A stretch of 64,000 nucleotides of DNA from Halosimplex litoreum (GTDB lineage: Archaea > Halobacteriota > Halobacteria > Halobacteriales > Haloarculaceae): NCBI RefSeq assembly GCF_016065055.1, contig NZ_CP065856.1:2789836-2853835 (forward strand). The letters run 5' to 3'. The notes under the pieces were generated by a model that was not told where the DNA came from, searched no databases, and saw nothing but the letters and a program-made list of their open reading frames with translations. The first letter of the stretch is position 1. Every line of letters begins with the position of its first letter. A program made the translations under genes and the position numbers. Positions 51,955-60,636 of the stretch are shown here, in pieces.

Positions 51955-51995
51955 GGGTGGGGTGGGGAGGGTGGGGTGGCACCCGAAACGGGTGC
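51955..51995 (+). other. Putative G-quadruplex followed by a perfect hairpin
   Basis: Five runs of three or four G separated by single bases (51955-51976: GGG T GGGG T GGGG A GGG T GGGG) make a strong intramolecular G-quadruplex candidate on the plus strand. It is directly followed by GCACCCG AAA CGGGTGC (51979-51995), a perfect 7-bp stem. The pair lies in the 260-nt gap after the DUF5615 toxin gene and before rimI, in RNA sense for the toxin transcript. Confidence 0.75.
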
Positions 51996-52172
51996 GTTCC
52001 GTGCTCGGTGGGTCGCCGTTAAGAATTTTCCGGTCGTCGAGGTGTCGTGTGGTTTTTGATGATGGATCGGCCGAGCCGGTGCCGGTCGCGCCCGTTCGCG
52101 TCGTCGCCGTCTCCGTCGGGGATTCGCGCGCCGGCAGTAAGCATTTGTAGGCCCACCACATACCCCGCGACA

Positions 52173-52691
52173 GTGACGACCGTCCCAACCGAGGAGGAGT
52201 CGGGTTCGGGCGTACGCGTTCGGGAGGCCGAGCGCGCGGACCTGCTCGCCGTCTTCCACATCGAACAGGAGGCGTTCCCCCAGCCGTGGCCCTTCTCGGC
52301 GTTCGAGCGCTTCCTCGACGAGCCGGGCTTCCTGGTCGCGCAGGTCCGCGACGACGCGGACTCCCGCGAGACGGCCACGGTCGGCGACGACGGCCGCGTC
52401 GTCGGTTACGTCGTCGCCGACGTGGTCCCCAACCACGGTGAATCCCTGGGTCACATCAAGGACATCGCCGTCGCCGAGGCGTGTCGCGGCCAGGGGGTCG
52501 GCCGCCGCCTGCTCCAGCAGGCGCTGACCGTCCTCGCGACCGAGAACGTCGCGTCGGTGAAACTCGAAGTCCGGGAGTCGAACGAGACGGCAAAGCGGCT
52601 GTATCGCGGGTTCGGTTTCGAGCACCACGGCCGGCTCCCCCGCTACTACTCCAACGGCGAGGACGCCCTCGTGATGGTCCAGGAGTTCTGA
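52173..52691 (+). CDS. rimI: RimI-like protein alanine N-acetyltransferase
   Basis: A 172-residue GNAT protein from GTG 52173: FHIEQEAFPQPWPFSAFERFL (the substrate loop of RimI/Naa10-like proteins), HIKDIAVAEACRGQGVGRRLL (acetyl-CoA site) and NETAKRLYRGFGFE. Archaeal members acetylate protein N-termini with broad specificity. The start follows an ATTTGTAG box by about 27 nt. An in-frame upstream ATG (52047) would add 42 residues without family similarity. Confidence 0.87.
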   Translation: MTTVPTEEESGSGVRVREAERADLLAVFHIEQEAFPQPWPFSAFERFLDEPGFLVAQVRDDADSRETATVGDDGRVVGYVVADVVPNHGESLGHIKDIAVAEACRGQGVGRRLLQQALTVLATENVASVKLEVRESNETAKRLYRGFGFEHHGRLPRYYSNGEDALVMVQEF

Positions 52692-52715
52692 GCGACTGCG
52701 ACCGCCGGGGCGGTC

Positions 52716-53000
52716 CTACTCTCCGTCGTCGTCCCTGAGCGCCTCCGCGATCGCCTGCAGATCCCCCTTTCTGAAGCTATCGCCACTGTCCTCCGAACTG
52801 CCGTCGAGTCCGTCGACGGCCGATCGGATCGCCGTTCGCATCTCCGGCTTCGACGGGCGACCGTCCGTGTCGATATCGGCGCCGACGGCGTCACAGATCG
52901 CCGAGAGCGCTTCCTTGGTGAACGAACTCGACACCTCGCGCTCGAAGCGGCCGACCGAGACGCGGATCTCGTTGCGCAGCGCGTGGACCGTCGGTGACAT
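52716..53000 (-). CDS. Small conserved helical protein of unknown function
   Basis: A 94-residue protein (MSPTVHALRNEIRVSVGRFE) predicted to be mainly helical, with repeated SFTKEALSAI and SFRKGDLQAIAEAL motifs that look like an internal duplication: helix starts S-F-x-K-x-x-L-x-A-I in both halves. It resembles small haloarchaeal proteins of unknown role. It lies next to a nested inverted-repeat element. Confidence 0.6.
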   Translation of the reverse strand: MSPTVHALRNEIRVSVGRFEREVSSSFTKEALSAICDAVGADIDTDGRPSKPEMRTAIRSAVDGLDGSSEDSGDSFRKGDLQAIAEALRDDDGE

Positions 53001-53142
53001 GCGTCGTCAGTGGTCGGGGTCCGCCGTGTACGTTGCGGTCGATGGGTTGGAGCAGTCGTCAAAGTGAACGCGGACGACGGCGAATCCGCGACCGCGACAC
53101 CCGTCTGAACCGCGGACGGCGTGAAAACCGCTCGAACAGTCG

Positions 53143-53528
53143 CCGCTACCGCGACCGCGCTCGTGATCGGAACCGCGAACAGCGTGAAAGCCCCCGCGTG
53201 CTCCGGTCGCGCGCCTCGCTGCGCGCTTCACTCGCTCCGCTCGTTGCAGTGCTTGCGTCGTCGTGCTTCCCGGAGCACGCGGCCCCTTTCATTCCCACCC
53301 GTGTCGGCTGGTCGGACAGTCTATGCGGGCGGGAATGAAAGGGGCCGCCGTCTCGACGAACCCGGCCGACGTAAGCACCACAGGGCAGAGGCCTCGCGAG
53401 CGAAGTGAGCGAGGACGGCGCCCGAGGAGCGCAACGAGGCCCGGGAGTCGAGACGGCGGGGGCTTTCACGCTGTCCGCGGTTCCGGTTTAGTCGGCAGTC
53501 GCGGTCCGGTCGGCGGTCGCGGTAGCGG
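53143..53528. repeat. Nested inverted-repeat element (about 386 bp)
   Basis: Four inverted-repeat pairs are nested inside one another: CCGCTACCGCGACCGC at 53143-53158 with its complement at 53513-53528; a 30-bp pair at 53168-53197 and 53456-53485 with one mismatch (contains AGCGTGAAAGCCCCCGC); a 12-bp pair CGCGTGCTCCGG/CCGGAGCACGCG at 53195-53206 and 53270-53281; and a 22-bp pair at 53280-53301 and 53326-53347 with one mismatch (GGCCCCTTTCATTCCC). The interior has TCGCT/AGCGA-rich palindromic sequence. No coding frame with support lies in it. Confidence 0.85.
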
Positions 53529-53556
53529 AACCAGCGAGACTATCGATTCACACAGA

Positions 53557-54801
53557 TCACCACGCAGCGAGCGCGTCGCGACCGTGCGTGTACGAGAGGA
53601 TCCCCAGAAACGCGAACACCCCGGTGAAGGCGAAGGCGCCGCCGAGGAAGAACACGTAATCGATGCCGACGTTGCTCGTCATCCAGCCGCCGGCCAGCGG
53701 CGCGAGGACGGAGCCGGGCCGCCAGACGAGGTCGCGGACGCCGAAACTGGAGGCGACGCCCTGGCCCTTGCCCTCGTCGGCGAACAGCGCCATGCTCGCG
53801 GGCTCGCGGATGGAGTCGGCGACGCCGAGCAGGGCGTTCAGCGCGACGAGCGGGATGAACGCCGCCGAGAGCGTCCCCAGGAACGGGAAGGTGGTGGGGA
53901 GTGCGAGCGCCTCGCCGACGGCGGGGGTGAACGGGACGACGACGGCGACGGTGCCGTAGAACAGCCCGCCGATGAAGACGAACCGGGCGCGGCCGAAGCG
54001 GTCGGAGAGGCCGCCGGTGTAGGGCTGACAGAGCATGTTGGTGAACTTCTCGGCGGCGATGACGACCGAGATCGCGGTCGCGGCCTCGAAGCCGAGGCCG
54101 CCGCGGGCGGCCTCCAACCCCGCGTAGATGGGGACCCACGTCCGGACGAGCGTCACCGCGACGGCGTACTGCGCGCGAAAGCTCGTCATCGTGAGGATGC
54201 GCTTGTTGAGGGCCAGATCGGTGAAGGGGAAGCCGTGGATCCGGGTGTCGTCGGGCTCGACCCAGAGCCAGACGACGACGAACGCCGCGGCGGCCATGAG
54301 CATCAACAGCGTGAAGACGGCGTCGAAGCCGAAGCTATCGTAGAGGATCCCGGCGGAGAAAGTACCGCCGATGGCCGCCGCGAACCGCCAGGAGTTCGAC
54401 GTTCCGATGGTCGTCGCCCGCTCGGACTCCCGCGCGAGGTCGCCGACGAGCGCCAGCGCGATCAGTCCCGCCGCGGTGGCGGCGATGCCCTGGACGGCAC
54501 GGACGGCGATGAACTGCCAGCTCGTGCCGACGAACGCGAACCCGAGGTAGACGAACACCGACATCCCGAGCCCGCCGAGCAGGATCGTCCGTTTGTCGTA
54601 TCGGTCCGCCGCCCACGAGATGGGGACGATTCCGACCGCCTGTGCGAAGGTGAGCCCGGTCGCGAACAGTCCCAGGATAACCCCCTCCGCACCGAGCACT
54701 TCGATGAACTCCGAGAGCAGCGTCAGCAGCGTGATGAGCCCGAACGAACTCGCGAAGCGCGTGAAGTAGAGCGCGCGCAACTGCTTTCCGGTGTCTGTCA
54801 C
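53557..54801 (-). CDS. MFS transporter
   Basis: A 414-residue protein with twelve hydrophobic segments. The loop 2-3 signature ADRYDKRTILLGG (GxxxDRxxRR-like) and a second copy SDRFGRARFVFIGG after helix 8 mark a major facilitator. The tail of ATP-independent drug or metabolite carriers is present but the substrate is unknown. It stands alone between the nested-palindrome element and a small membrane gene on the same strand. Confidence 0.87.
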   Translation of the reverse strand: MTDTGKQLRALYFTRFASSFGLITLLTLLSEFIEVLGAEGVILGLFATGLTFAQAVGIVPISWAADRYDKRTILLGGLGMSVFVYLGFAFVGTSWQFIAVRAVQGIAATAAGLIALALVGDLARESERATTIGTSNSWRFAAAIGGTFSAGILYDSFGFDAVFTLLMLMAAAAFVVVWLWVEPDDTRIHGFPFTDLALNKRILTMTSFRAQYAVAVTLVRTWVPIYAGLEAARGGLGFEAATAISVVIAAEKFTNMLCQPYTGGLSDRFGRARFVFIGGLFYGTVAVVVPFTPAVGEALALPTTFPFLGTLSAAFIPLVALNALLGVADSIREPASMALFADEGKGQGVASSFGVRDLVWRPGSVLAPLAGGWMTSNVGIDYVFFLGGAFAFTGVFAFLGILSYTHGRDALAAW

Positions 54802-54940
54802 TGTCCGAGCGGTTGCGATTCGTGTTAAAAGCGGTTGCGATAGTCGAAGAATTCGCTTCGATCCGTGGCCGGTGAGTTGCGGGACCGGCGGCCGACGGGC
54901 GCGCTCGTCGACTCGGCACCGGCCTCACCCGGCCGACGAG

Positions 54941-55384
54941 TCAGTTCGGCCAGCCCGCATCGAGACCGAGTCGGACGCGGACCGACCGCGGTGCGACTGC
55001 GGCAATCGCGGCGCCCGTCACGCACGTCACGAGCCCGAGTCCGAAGAGCAGGAGCCGCCAGTCGGGTTCGTCGACGGTCGCGGCGGTGGGCAGGAACGTC
55101 CCGCTCGCGAGACAGGCGATGCACCCGGTGCGTGCGATGGTCTCGTCGACGTCACCGTGGCTGGCCACTCGCTGGCGAACCACGAGCCCGCTCGCGACCG
55201 CCGCGACGGCGTTCGCAGCGCCGAGGCCGACGTAGGCGCCGCGTTCGAGTCCCGTCGGGTCGGTCGCGACGAGCGCCCAACCGGCGAGACCGACGAGCAG
55301 CGCCGTACAGACTGTCATCACGACGGCGCCCCAGAACTGGATACGGTCGGCGTTCACGGCGACGACTTCGGACGGGGATCGCAT
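54941..55384 (-). CDS. Four-helix membrane protein of unknown function
   Basis: A 147-residue protein with hydrophobic segments at about 15-37, 47-66, 80-100 and 106-128, and the basic C-terminus RSVRVRLGLDAGWPN. CIACLASGTFLP includes two Cys in a membrane helix. The ATG at 55384 was preferred to the TTG codon before it. It lies 140 nt before the MFS gene start. No family assigned. Confidence 0.55.
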   Translation of the reverse strand: MRSPSEVVAVNADRIQFWGAVVMTVCTALLVGLAGWALVATDPTGLERGAYVGLGAANAVAAVASGLVVRQRVASHGDVDETIARTGCIACLASGTFLPTAATVDEPDWRLLLFGLGLVTCVTGAAIAAVAPRSVRVRLGLDAGWPN

Positions 55385-55444
55385 CAACGTGACGACTAAC
55401 CCACACGAGTGGGGATGGAGAACGGAACGTCGGGCGCGATCCGG

Positions 55445-55675
55445 TCAGTCCGACGCTTCGGCAGTCGCTAGCGAGCCGATCGCGATCTCGACCTCGATCC
55501 CTTCGACCTCCCAGGTCTTGCGGTGGCCGTCCGACACCGCACCGACCTCTTCGGCGCGGACCTCGTCGGCGATCAGGTCGGCGTGGTCGGCCACCAGATC
55601 GGCCACGCGCTCGTCGCGGACCTCGTACTCCAGGCGGATCGATTCCTCCATGTCCAGCTCCAGTTCCTTGCGCAT
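55445..55675 (-). pseudogene. Duplicated C-terminal fragment of isoleucyl-tRNA synthetase
   Basis: A 76-residue open frame that begins MRKELELDMEESIRLEYEV and ends GSLATAEASD. Over its first 66 residues it is nearly identical to the C-terminal end of the IleRS encoded just upstream on the same strand (only two residues differ), the final ten residues being different. It lacks any synthetase catalytic part. The ATG is an internal Met of the parent gene. It is most probably an untranslated remnant, though translation after the ileS transcript cannot be excluded. Confidence 0.85.
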
Positions 55676-55677
55676 CT
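55478..55677 (-). repeat. 200-bp direct repeat of the ileS 3' end, copy 1
   Basis: Matches 55858-56057 with an offset of exactly 380 nt and four mismatches in about 200 positions counted by eye (two near the 3' end of the gene sense, two at the GTCGTCGCGC/CTCGTCGCGG site). No gap is needed. Confidence 0.9.
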
Positions 55678-55744
55678 GGCAACCACTTTTTCCTCGTCGG
55701 GTTTCCTCGCGACCCTTCGGGTCGCTGCGGGAACCACTCCTCGC

Positions 55745-55761
55745 AAAAACTTGGGGAAAAA
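55745..55761 (-). terminator. T-rich terminator of ileS
   Basis: Two T5 runs on the minus strand, about 70-85 nt after the ileS stop and before the duplicated fragment. A GCGACCC/GGGTCGC hairpin (55709-55725) follows. If it acts, the duplicate fragment would mostly not be transcribed from ileS. Confidence 0.45.
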
Positions 55762-55830
55762 GGCCGGACGCTCGCTATCGATGTGCTCCCGGTGGTCGCA
55801 CCTCGCACCGCTCGCGTCCGGTAGAGTGCC

Positions 55831-58800
55831 CTACGCCTGCACCTCTGCGACCGATGCGATCGCGATCTCGACGTCGATCCCCTCGACCTCCCAGGTCTTG
55901 CGGTGGCCGTCCGACACCGCACCGACCTCTTCGGCGCGGACCTCGTCGGCGATCAGGTCGGCGTGGTCGGCCACCAGATCGGCCACGCGGTCGTCGCGCA
56001 CCTCGTACTCCAGGCGGATCGATTCCTCCATGTCCAGCTCCAGTTCCTTGCGCATCTCCTGGACGCGGCGGACGACCTCGCGGGCGTAGCCCTCGCTCTC
56101 GATGTCCTCGGTGAGGGTGGTGTCGACGTAGACGACGCCCTCGCTGTCGAGCGCGGCGAACTCGGACCCGGCGACGCCGTCGGGGGTGTGGCGGACGAAC
56201 TCGACCATCTCCGCGTCGAGGTCGACGGACTCGTCGAGCGCGTCGGCGACGGCCGATTCGAGCGCCTCGACGGTCGGCTCGGCGACGCGGGCGTCGTTGA
56301 GCGCGCCCATGACGCGACCGGCGTCGTCGCCGAAGGCGGGGCCGAGCAGGCTCATGTCGGCCTCGGCGGAGTAGGTGAGTTCGCCCCACTCGCCGTCGGG
56401 CCCCACGACTTCGATGTTGCGGGCGTTGAGCCGGTCGGCCAGGACGTCGGCGCGGAGCTTCACCGTGCCGGCGATATCGGTCGCGTCGGCCTCGTCGCCG
56501 GTCGGGTCCACGTCGACGACGACGCGCTCGACCGGCCAGCGCAGCTTGCGCTCGGCCTGCTGGCGGGCGTTCGAGCCCGCCTCTTCGACGGCGCGGACGA
56601 CCTCGATGTCGCTTTCGAGGCTCGCGTTCCGCCAGCGGTCCTCGGGCTCGGGCCAGTCGCACATGTGGACCGTCGGATGGCCGGCGTCGCCGGTGAGCGA
56701 GCCGTAGACTTCCTCGGCGACGAACGGCGTGAACGGGGCAAAGAGGGCGGCAACCTCTTCGAGCACCGTGTAGAGGGTCGCGTAGGCCGCGCGCTTGCTC
56801 GGCGAGTCGGCCTCGTCCCACATGCGCTCGCGGACGACCTGGATGTAGAACCGGGAGACGTCCTCGACGACGAAGTCGATCAGCGTGTTGGCGGCGCGGT
56901 CGTTCTCGAAGTCGTCCATCGCGTCGGTCATCTCCGCCTTCACGGTCTGGAGCCGCGAGAGGACCCACTCGTCGACGAGCTCGAGGTCGTCGGCCACGTC
57001 GTCCAGCGAGACGGCGTCGGGATCGAAGTCGTCGGCGCGCATGTACGGCAGCGGGAACCGCGCGACGTTCCAGAGGATGTTCAGGCGGCGCTGCATCTCC
57101 TGGGTCTCGTCCCACGAGAAGTTCATGTCCTCGCCCTGGGCGGTCACCGAGAGCAAGAAGAGGCGCATCGGGTCGACGCCGTACTCGTCGATGACCTCGT
57201 GGGGGTCGACGAGGATGCCCTTGGACTTGGACATGCCGCGGCCGTCGGGCATGTTGGCGTAGCCGTGCATCAGCACCTGCTTGTACGGGATCTCGCCGGT
57301 CGCGGCCGTGGACATGCCCAGCTGGGACCAGAACCATCCGCGGGTCTGGTCGTGGGCCTCCATGATGAGGTCGGCGGGCCACAGGTCGTCGAAGCGGCTG
57401 TCGTCTTCGGGGTAGTTCAGCGTGCCCCACGTCGCGACCGACGAATCCAGCCACACGTCGAACACGTCCGGGACGCGCTCGTAGGTCGTCCCGTCCTCGG
57501 TGATGGTGAGGTCGTCGACGGTGTCCTTGTGGAGGTCGACGGCTTCGGGGTCGATCTCCTGGTCGACGCGGTCGGCGAGTTCCGCGCGGTCGCCGACGAC
57601 GACGGCGTTCTCCATCGATCCGTCCCAGTCTTCGGGAATCCAGATCGGGATCGGGATCCCCCAGTAACGCTGGCGGGAGACGTTCCAGTCGGGCGCGTCC
57701 TCGACGAAGTCCCGGAAGCGGTTGTCGCGGGCCCACTGGGGGTGCCACTCGCTGTCCTCGATGTTTTCGAGGAGTTCGTCCTTGATGTCCGTGATCGTGA
57801 TGAACCACTGGTCGGTGACGATCTGGACGATCCCCGTGTCACAGCGCCAGCAGTGACCGTAGCTGTGGGTGGTGACCTCCTCGGCGAGCAGCGCGCCCGC
57901 GGCGTCGAGGTCGTCGATGATGTCGCGGTCGGCCTCCTTGACGAACTCGCCGGCGTATTCGCCCGCGTCCTCGCCGTAGACGCCGTCTGCGCCGACCGGA
58001 CAGAAGATGTCGAGTCCCAGTTCGGTACCGCGGTCGAAGTCCTCCTCACCGTGGCCCGGCGCGGAGTGGACGAGCCCGGTGCCGTCGCCCTCGGTGTCGA
58101 CGTAGTCGGCGGTGTACACTTCCAGCGCGCTCTCGCCGTCGGGCGCCTCGGGAACCTCCTCTCGGAGCGGGTGCTCGTAGCTCCAGCCGACCAGGTCCTC
58201 GCCGGTCAGCTCCTCGACGACCTCGTAGTCGTCGTAGCGGCCCGTCGAGAGGACGCTCTCGACCTTCGGGGCGGCGACGTAGAGCCGTTCGGTCTCGCCG
58301 TCGCGTTCAGCGTCGACAGCGACGTACTCGCCCTCGCCGTCGACGGCGACGAAGGTGTTGGCGGGGATGGTCCACGGCGTCGTCGTCCAGATGACGAGGC
58401 TGCCGTCGCGCCCCTCCAGGTCGAATTTCACGTAGATCGAGGGGTCCTCGACGTCCTCGTACTCGACCTCGTTGTTCGCGATGGCGGTCTCACAGCGGGG
58501 ACACTGGGAGATCGAGCGCTGGCCCTGCTCGACGAGGCCACGCTGGTGGGCCTTCTCGAAGCCCCACCACGCCGCCTCCATGTACTCGGGTTCGACCGTC
58601 TTGTAGGGGTCGTCCCAGTCCATCCAGACGCCAAAGGACTGGAAGTCGCTCTGGAGGCCTTCGAGCTGTTCGTCGGCGTAGGCCTTGCACTCCTCGATGA
58701 AGGCGTCCTCGCCGAACTCCTGGATGTCCTTCTTGTTCTCGAAGTCCAGCCGTTCCTCGACGCGGGTCTCGATGGGCAGGCCGTGCATGTCGTAGCCCGG

Positions 58801-59094
58801 CCGGTCGGTCACGTCGTACCCCTGCATGCGGAGATAGCGGATGTAGCAGTCCTTCAGGGTCTTGTTCCAGGTGGTGCCCATGTGGGCCGACCCGGAGGTG
58901 TAGGGCGGGCCGTCGACGAAGAAGTAATCCTCTCCGTCGGCGCGGTGCTGTACGGTCTGCTCGTAGGCGTCGACGGCGTCCCAGTAGTCGAACACCCGGT
59001 CCTCGACCGCGTCGGGGTCGTACTGGTCGGGCACGTCCGCGAACCGTTCGTCCCGGTCCGCGGCGCCCGCTCCGTCGGCGTCGTCCGTGCTCAT
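55831..59094 (-). CDS. ileS: Isoleucyl-tRNA synthetase
   Basis: A 1087-residue class I synthetase. The HIGH-type motif appears as SGSAHMGTTWNK (about 50-61), the KMSKS motif as GRGMSKSKGI (about residue 620), with the CP1 editing domain between (TTPWTIPANTFVAVDG, SAPGHGEEDF) and an anticodon-binding domain and long C-terminal tail. It charges tRNA-Ile and edits Val. ATG 59094 (MSTDDADGAG) was chosen; the in-frame extension before it overlaps the divergent DUF389 gene's promoter. Its last 200 bp are duplicated downstream. Confidence 0.96.
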   Translation of the reverse strand: MSTDDADGAGAADRDERFADVPDQYDPDAVEDRVFDYWDAVDAYEQTVQHRADGEDYFFVDGPPYTSGSAHMGTTWNKTLKDCYIRYLRMQGYDVTDRPGYDMHGLPIETRVEERLDFENKKDIQEFGEDAFIEECKAYADEQLEGLQSDFQSFGVWMDWDDPYKTVEPEYMEAAWWGFEKAHQRGLVEQGQRSISQCPRCETAIANNEVEYEDVEDPSIYVKFDLEGRDGSLVIWTTTPWTIPANTFVAVDGEGEYVAVDAERDGETERLYVAAPKVESVLSTGRYDDYEVVEELTGEDLVGWSYEHPLREEVPEAPDGESALEVYTADYVDTEGDGTGLVHSAPGHGEEDFDRGTELGLDIFCPVGADGVYGEDAGEYAGEFVKEADRDIIDDLDAAGALLAEEVTTHSYGHCWRCDTGIVQIVTDQWFITITDIKDELLENIEDSEWHPQWARDNRFRDFVEDAPDWNVSRQRYWGIPIPIWIPEDWDGSMENAVVVGDRAELADRVDQEIDPEAVDLHKDTVDDLTITEDGTTYERVPDVFDVWLDSSVATWGTLNYPEDDSRFDDLWPADLIMEAHDQTRGWFWSQLGMSTAATGEIPYKQVLMHGYANMPDGRGMSKSKGILVDPHEVIDEYGVDPMRLFLLSVTAQGEDMNFSWDETQEMQRRLNILWNVARFPLPYMRADDFDPDAVSLDDVADDLELVDEWVLSRLQTVKAEMTDAMDDFENDRAANTLIDFVVEDVSRFYIQVVRERMWDEADSPSKRAAYATLYTVLEEVAALFAPFTPFVAEEVYGSLTGDAGHPTVHMCDWPEPEDRWRNASLESDIEVVRAVEEAGSNARQQAERKLRWPVERVVVDVDPTGDEADATDIAGTVKLRADVLADRLNARNIEVVGPDGEWGELTYSAEADMSLLGPAFGDDAGRVMGALNDARVAEPTVEALESAVADALDESVDLDAEMVEFVRHTPDGVAGSEFAALDSEGVVYVDTTLTEDIESEGYAREVVRRVQEMRKELELDMEESIRLEYEVRDDRVADLVADHADLIADEVRAEEVGAVSDGHRKTWEVEGIDVEIAIASVAEVQA
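55858..56057 (-). repeat. 200-bp direct repeat of the ileS 3' end, copy 2 (within ileS)
   Basis: The in-gene copy of the repeat at 55478-55677. It covers the last coding part of ileS except its final nine codons. Confidence 0.9.
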
Positions 59095-59212
59095 ACGTTG
59101 ACGGACCCGCCCGACGCTCTTGGAAACTTCGATTACGTGACCACCGAGACCGGCGGGACACGTCGAACGCCGATCCCGAGCGTATTTCACCGTCCTGCCC
59201 GTCCCCCGGGAC

Positions 59213-60496
59213 GTGCGTCTCGTCCAGATCACGATCCCGACGGGCAAGCGCGAGACCGTCACGCGGGCGCTCGACGACGAGGACCTCGACTACATCGTCA
59301 CGGACGAGACCAGCGGCCGGGAGTACGCCGCCGTCGCGTACGTCCCGCTGCCCACGAACGCCGTCGAACCGGTGCTGGACACGCTCCGGACCGCCGGTAT
59401 CGACGAGAGTACGTACACGGTCGTCCTCGACGCGGAGACGGTCGTCTCCGACGACTTCGAGGAACTGGAGGACCGCTTCGCCGAGGAGGAGAACGGCGAC
59501 CGCATCGCCCGCGAGGAACTCGTCGCGGCGGCCAAGGACCTGCTGCTCTCGACGCCGGCGTACCTACTGATGACGGTCGTCAGCGCCGTCATCGCGACCG
59601 CCGGCCTCCTGTTGAACTCCCCGGCGGTCATCGTCGGGTCGATGGTGATCGCGCCGCTGATCGGCCCGGCCATGGCCGCCAGCGTCGGGACGGTCGTCGT
59701 CGACGACGAGCTGTTCGCCCGCGGAGTCAAGTTGCAGGCCGTCGGCCTCGCCGTCGCGGTCGCGAGCGCCGCCGCCTTCGCGTGGGTCGTCAAGGCGGTC
59801 CACCTGATACCCCCCTTCACCGACGTGACCACCATCCCGCAGGTCCGGAGCCGTCTCTACCCCGATTTCCTCTCGCTGGTGGTCGCGCTCGGCGCCGGCG
59901 TCGCCGGCGCGGTCTCGCTGACCGCGGGGATCTCCTCGGCGATCGTCGGCGTGATGATCGCCGTCGCGCTCATCCCACCGGCCGCGACCGTCGGGATCGG
60001 CATCGCGTGGGCCAAACCCGTCGTTTCGCTCGGTTCGGGCGTCCTCGTGCTGGTGAACCTCCTCTCCATCAACCTCGCCGCGCTGGTCGTCCTCCGCTAC
60101 AGCGGCTACCGCCCGACCGACTGGTTCCAGCTGGAGGAAGCCCGCGGCGCGACCCTCCGCCGCGTCGGCATCCTCGCCGTCGCCATCGTCGCGCTGTCGG
60201 TGTTCCTCGGCGGCGTCACCTACGACTCCTTCCAGGGCGCGACGACCGAGGAACGGATCCAGGAGGCGACCGACGCCGCCCTCGAGGAGTCCGAGGCCTC
60301 GGCCGAGCTGCTCTCGATGGAGGTCAACCGCAGCGGCGGGCCGCTGTTGCGCCACCCCGTCGGGATCACGGTGACGGTCGGCGTGGAGGACGGCGACTAC
60401 CCGGCGCTGGCCGAGCGGATCGACCGCCGCGTCGAGCGGGCCGTCGACCGCGAGATCGATACGCAGGTTCGATACGTCGTCACCGACTCCGCCTGA
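59213..60496 (+). CDS. DUF389 (TIGR00341-type) membrane protein
   Basis: A 427-residue protein from GTG 59213. The N-terminal 85 residues form a ferredoxin-like beta-alpha domain (RLVQITIPTGKRETVTRAL); about eight hydrophobic helices follow with the DUF389 motifs SPAVIVGSMVIAPLIGPAM and GISSAIVGVMIAVALIPPAA. A soluble C-terminal part closes the protein. The family is widespread and its function is unknown. A TATTT box about 28 nt upstream supports the GTG start. It is divergent from ileS. Confidence 0.85.
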   Translation: MRLVQITIPTGKRETVTRALDDEDLDYIVTDETSGREYAAVAYVPLPTNAVEPVLDTLRTAGIDESTYTVVLDAETVVSDDFEELEDRFAEEENGDRIAREELVAAAKDLLLSTPAYLLMTVVSAVIATAGLLLNSPAVIVGSMVIAPLIGPAMAASVGTVVVDDELFARGVKLQAVGLAVAVASAAAFAWVVKAVHLIPPFTDVTTIPQVRSRLYPDFLSLVVALGAGVAGAVSLTAGISSAIVGVMIAVALIPPAATVGIGIAWAKPVVSLGSGVLVLVNLLSINLAALVVLRYSGYRPTDWFQLEEARGATLRRVGILAVAIVALSVFLGGVTYDSFQGATTEERIQEATDAALEESEASAELLSMEVNRSGGPLLRHPVGITVTVGVEDGDYPALAERIDRRVERAVDREIDTQVRYVVTDSA

Positions 60497-60636
60497 CAGG
60501 GTCTTGTCACCCGTCGACCGGTCGCTCGTGGTCGTGAGGCGCCGTCTGACGGGTGTCCGTGGCGGATTTCGATCCTTCAAAGACGTGTTTGAGTCAACGT
60601 CGTTGCTATTTGATAGGGGGGACATTGGACGAGTGC

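Noticed and set aside
55445-55675. Fragment considered as a functional stand-alone IleRS-like editing or binding protein
   Set aside because: It covers only the extreme C-terminal tail of IleRS, lacks every catalytic motif, and lies after a T-rich terminator; a duplication remnant is simpler.
55903-60537. A 1544-codon open frame on the plus strand opposite ileS
   Set aside because: It is antisense to ileS and has the Val/Asp/Leu/Gly-biased composition expected from the opposite strand of a high-GC gene. The stop-free length is a GC effect; all motifs belong to the minus-strand synthetase.
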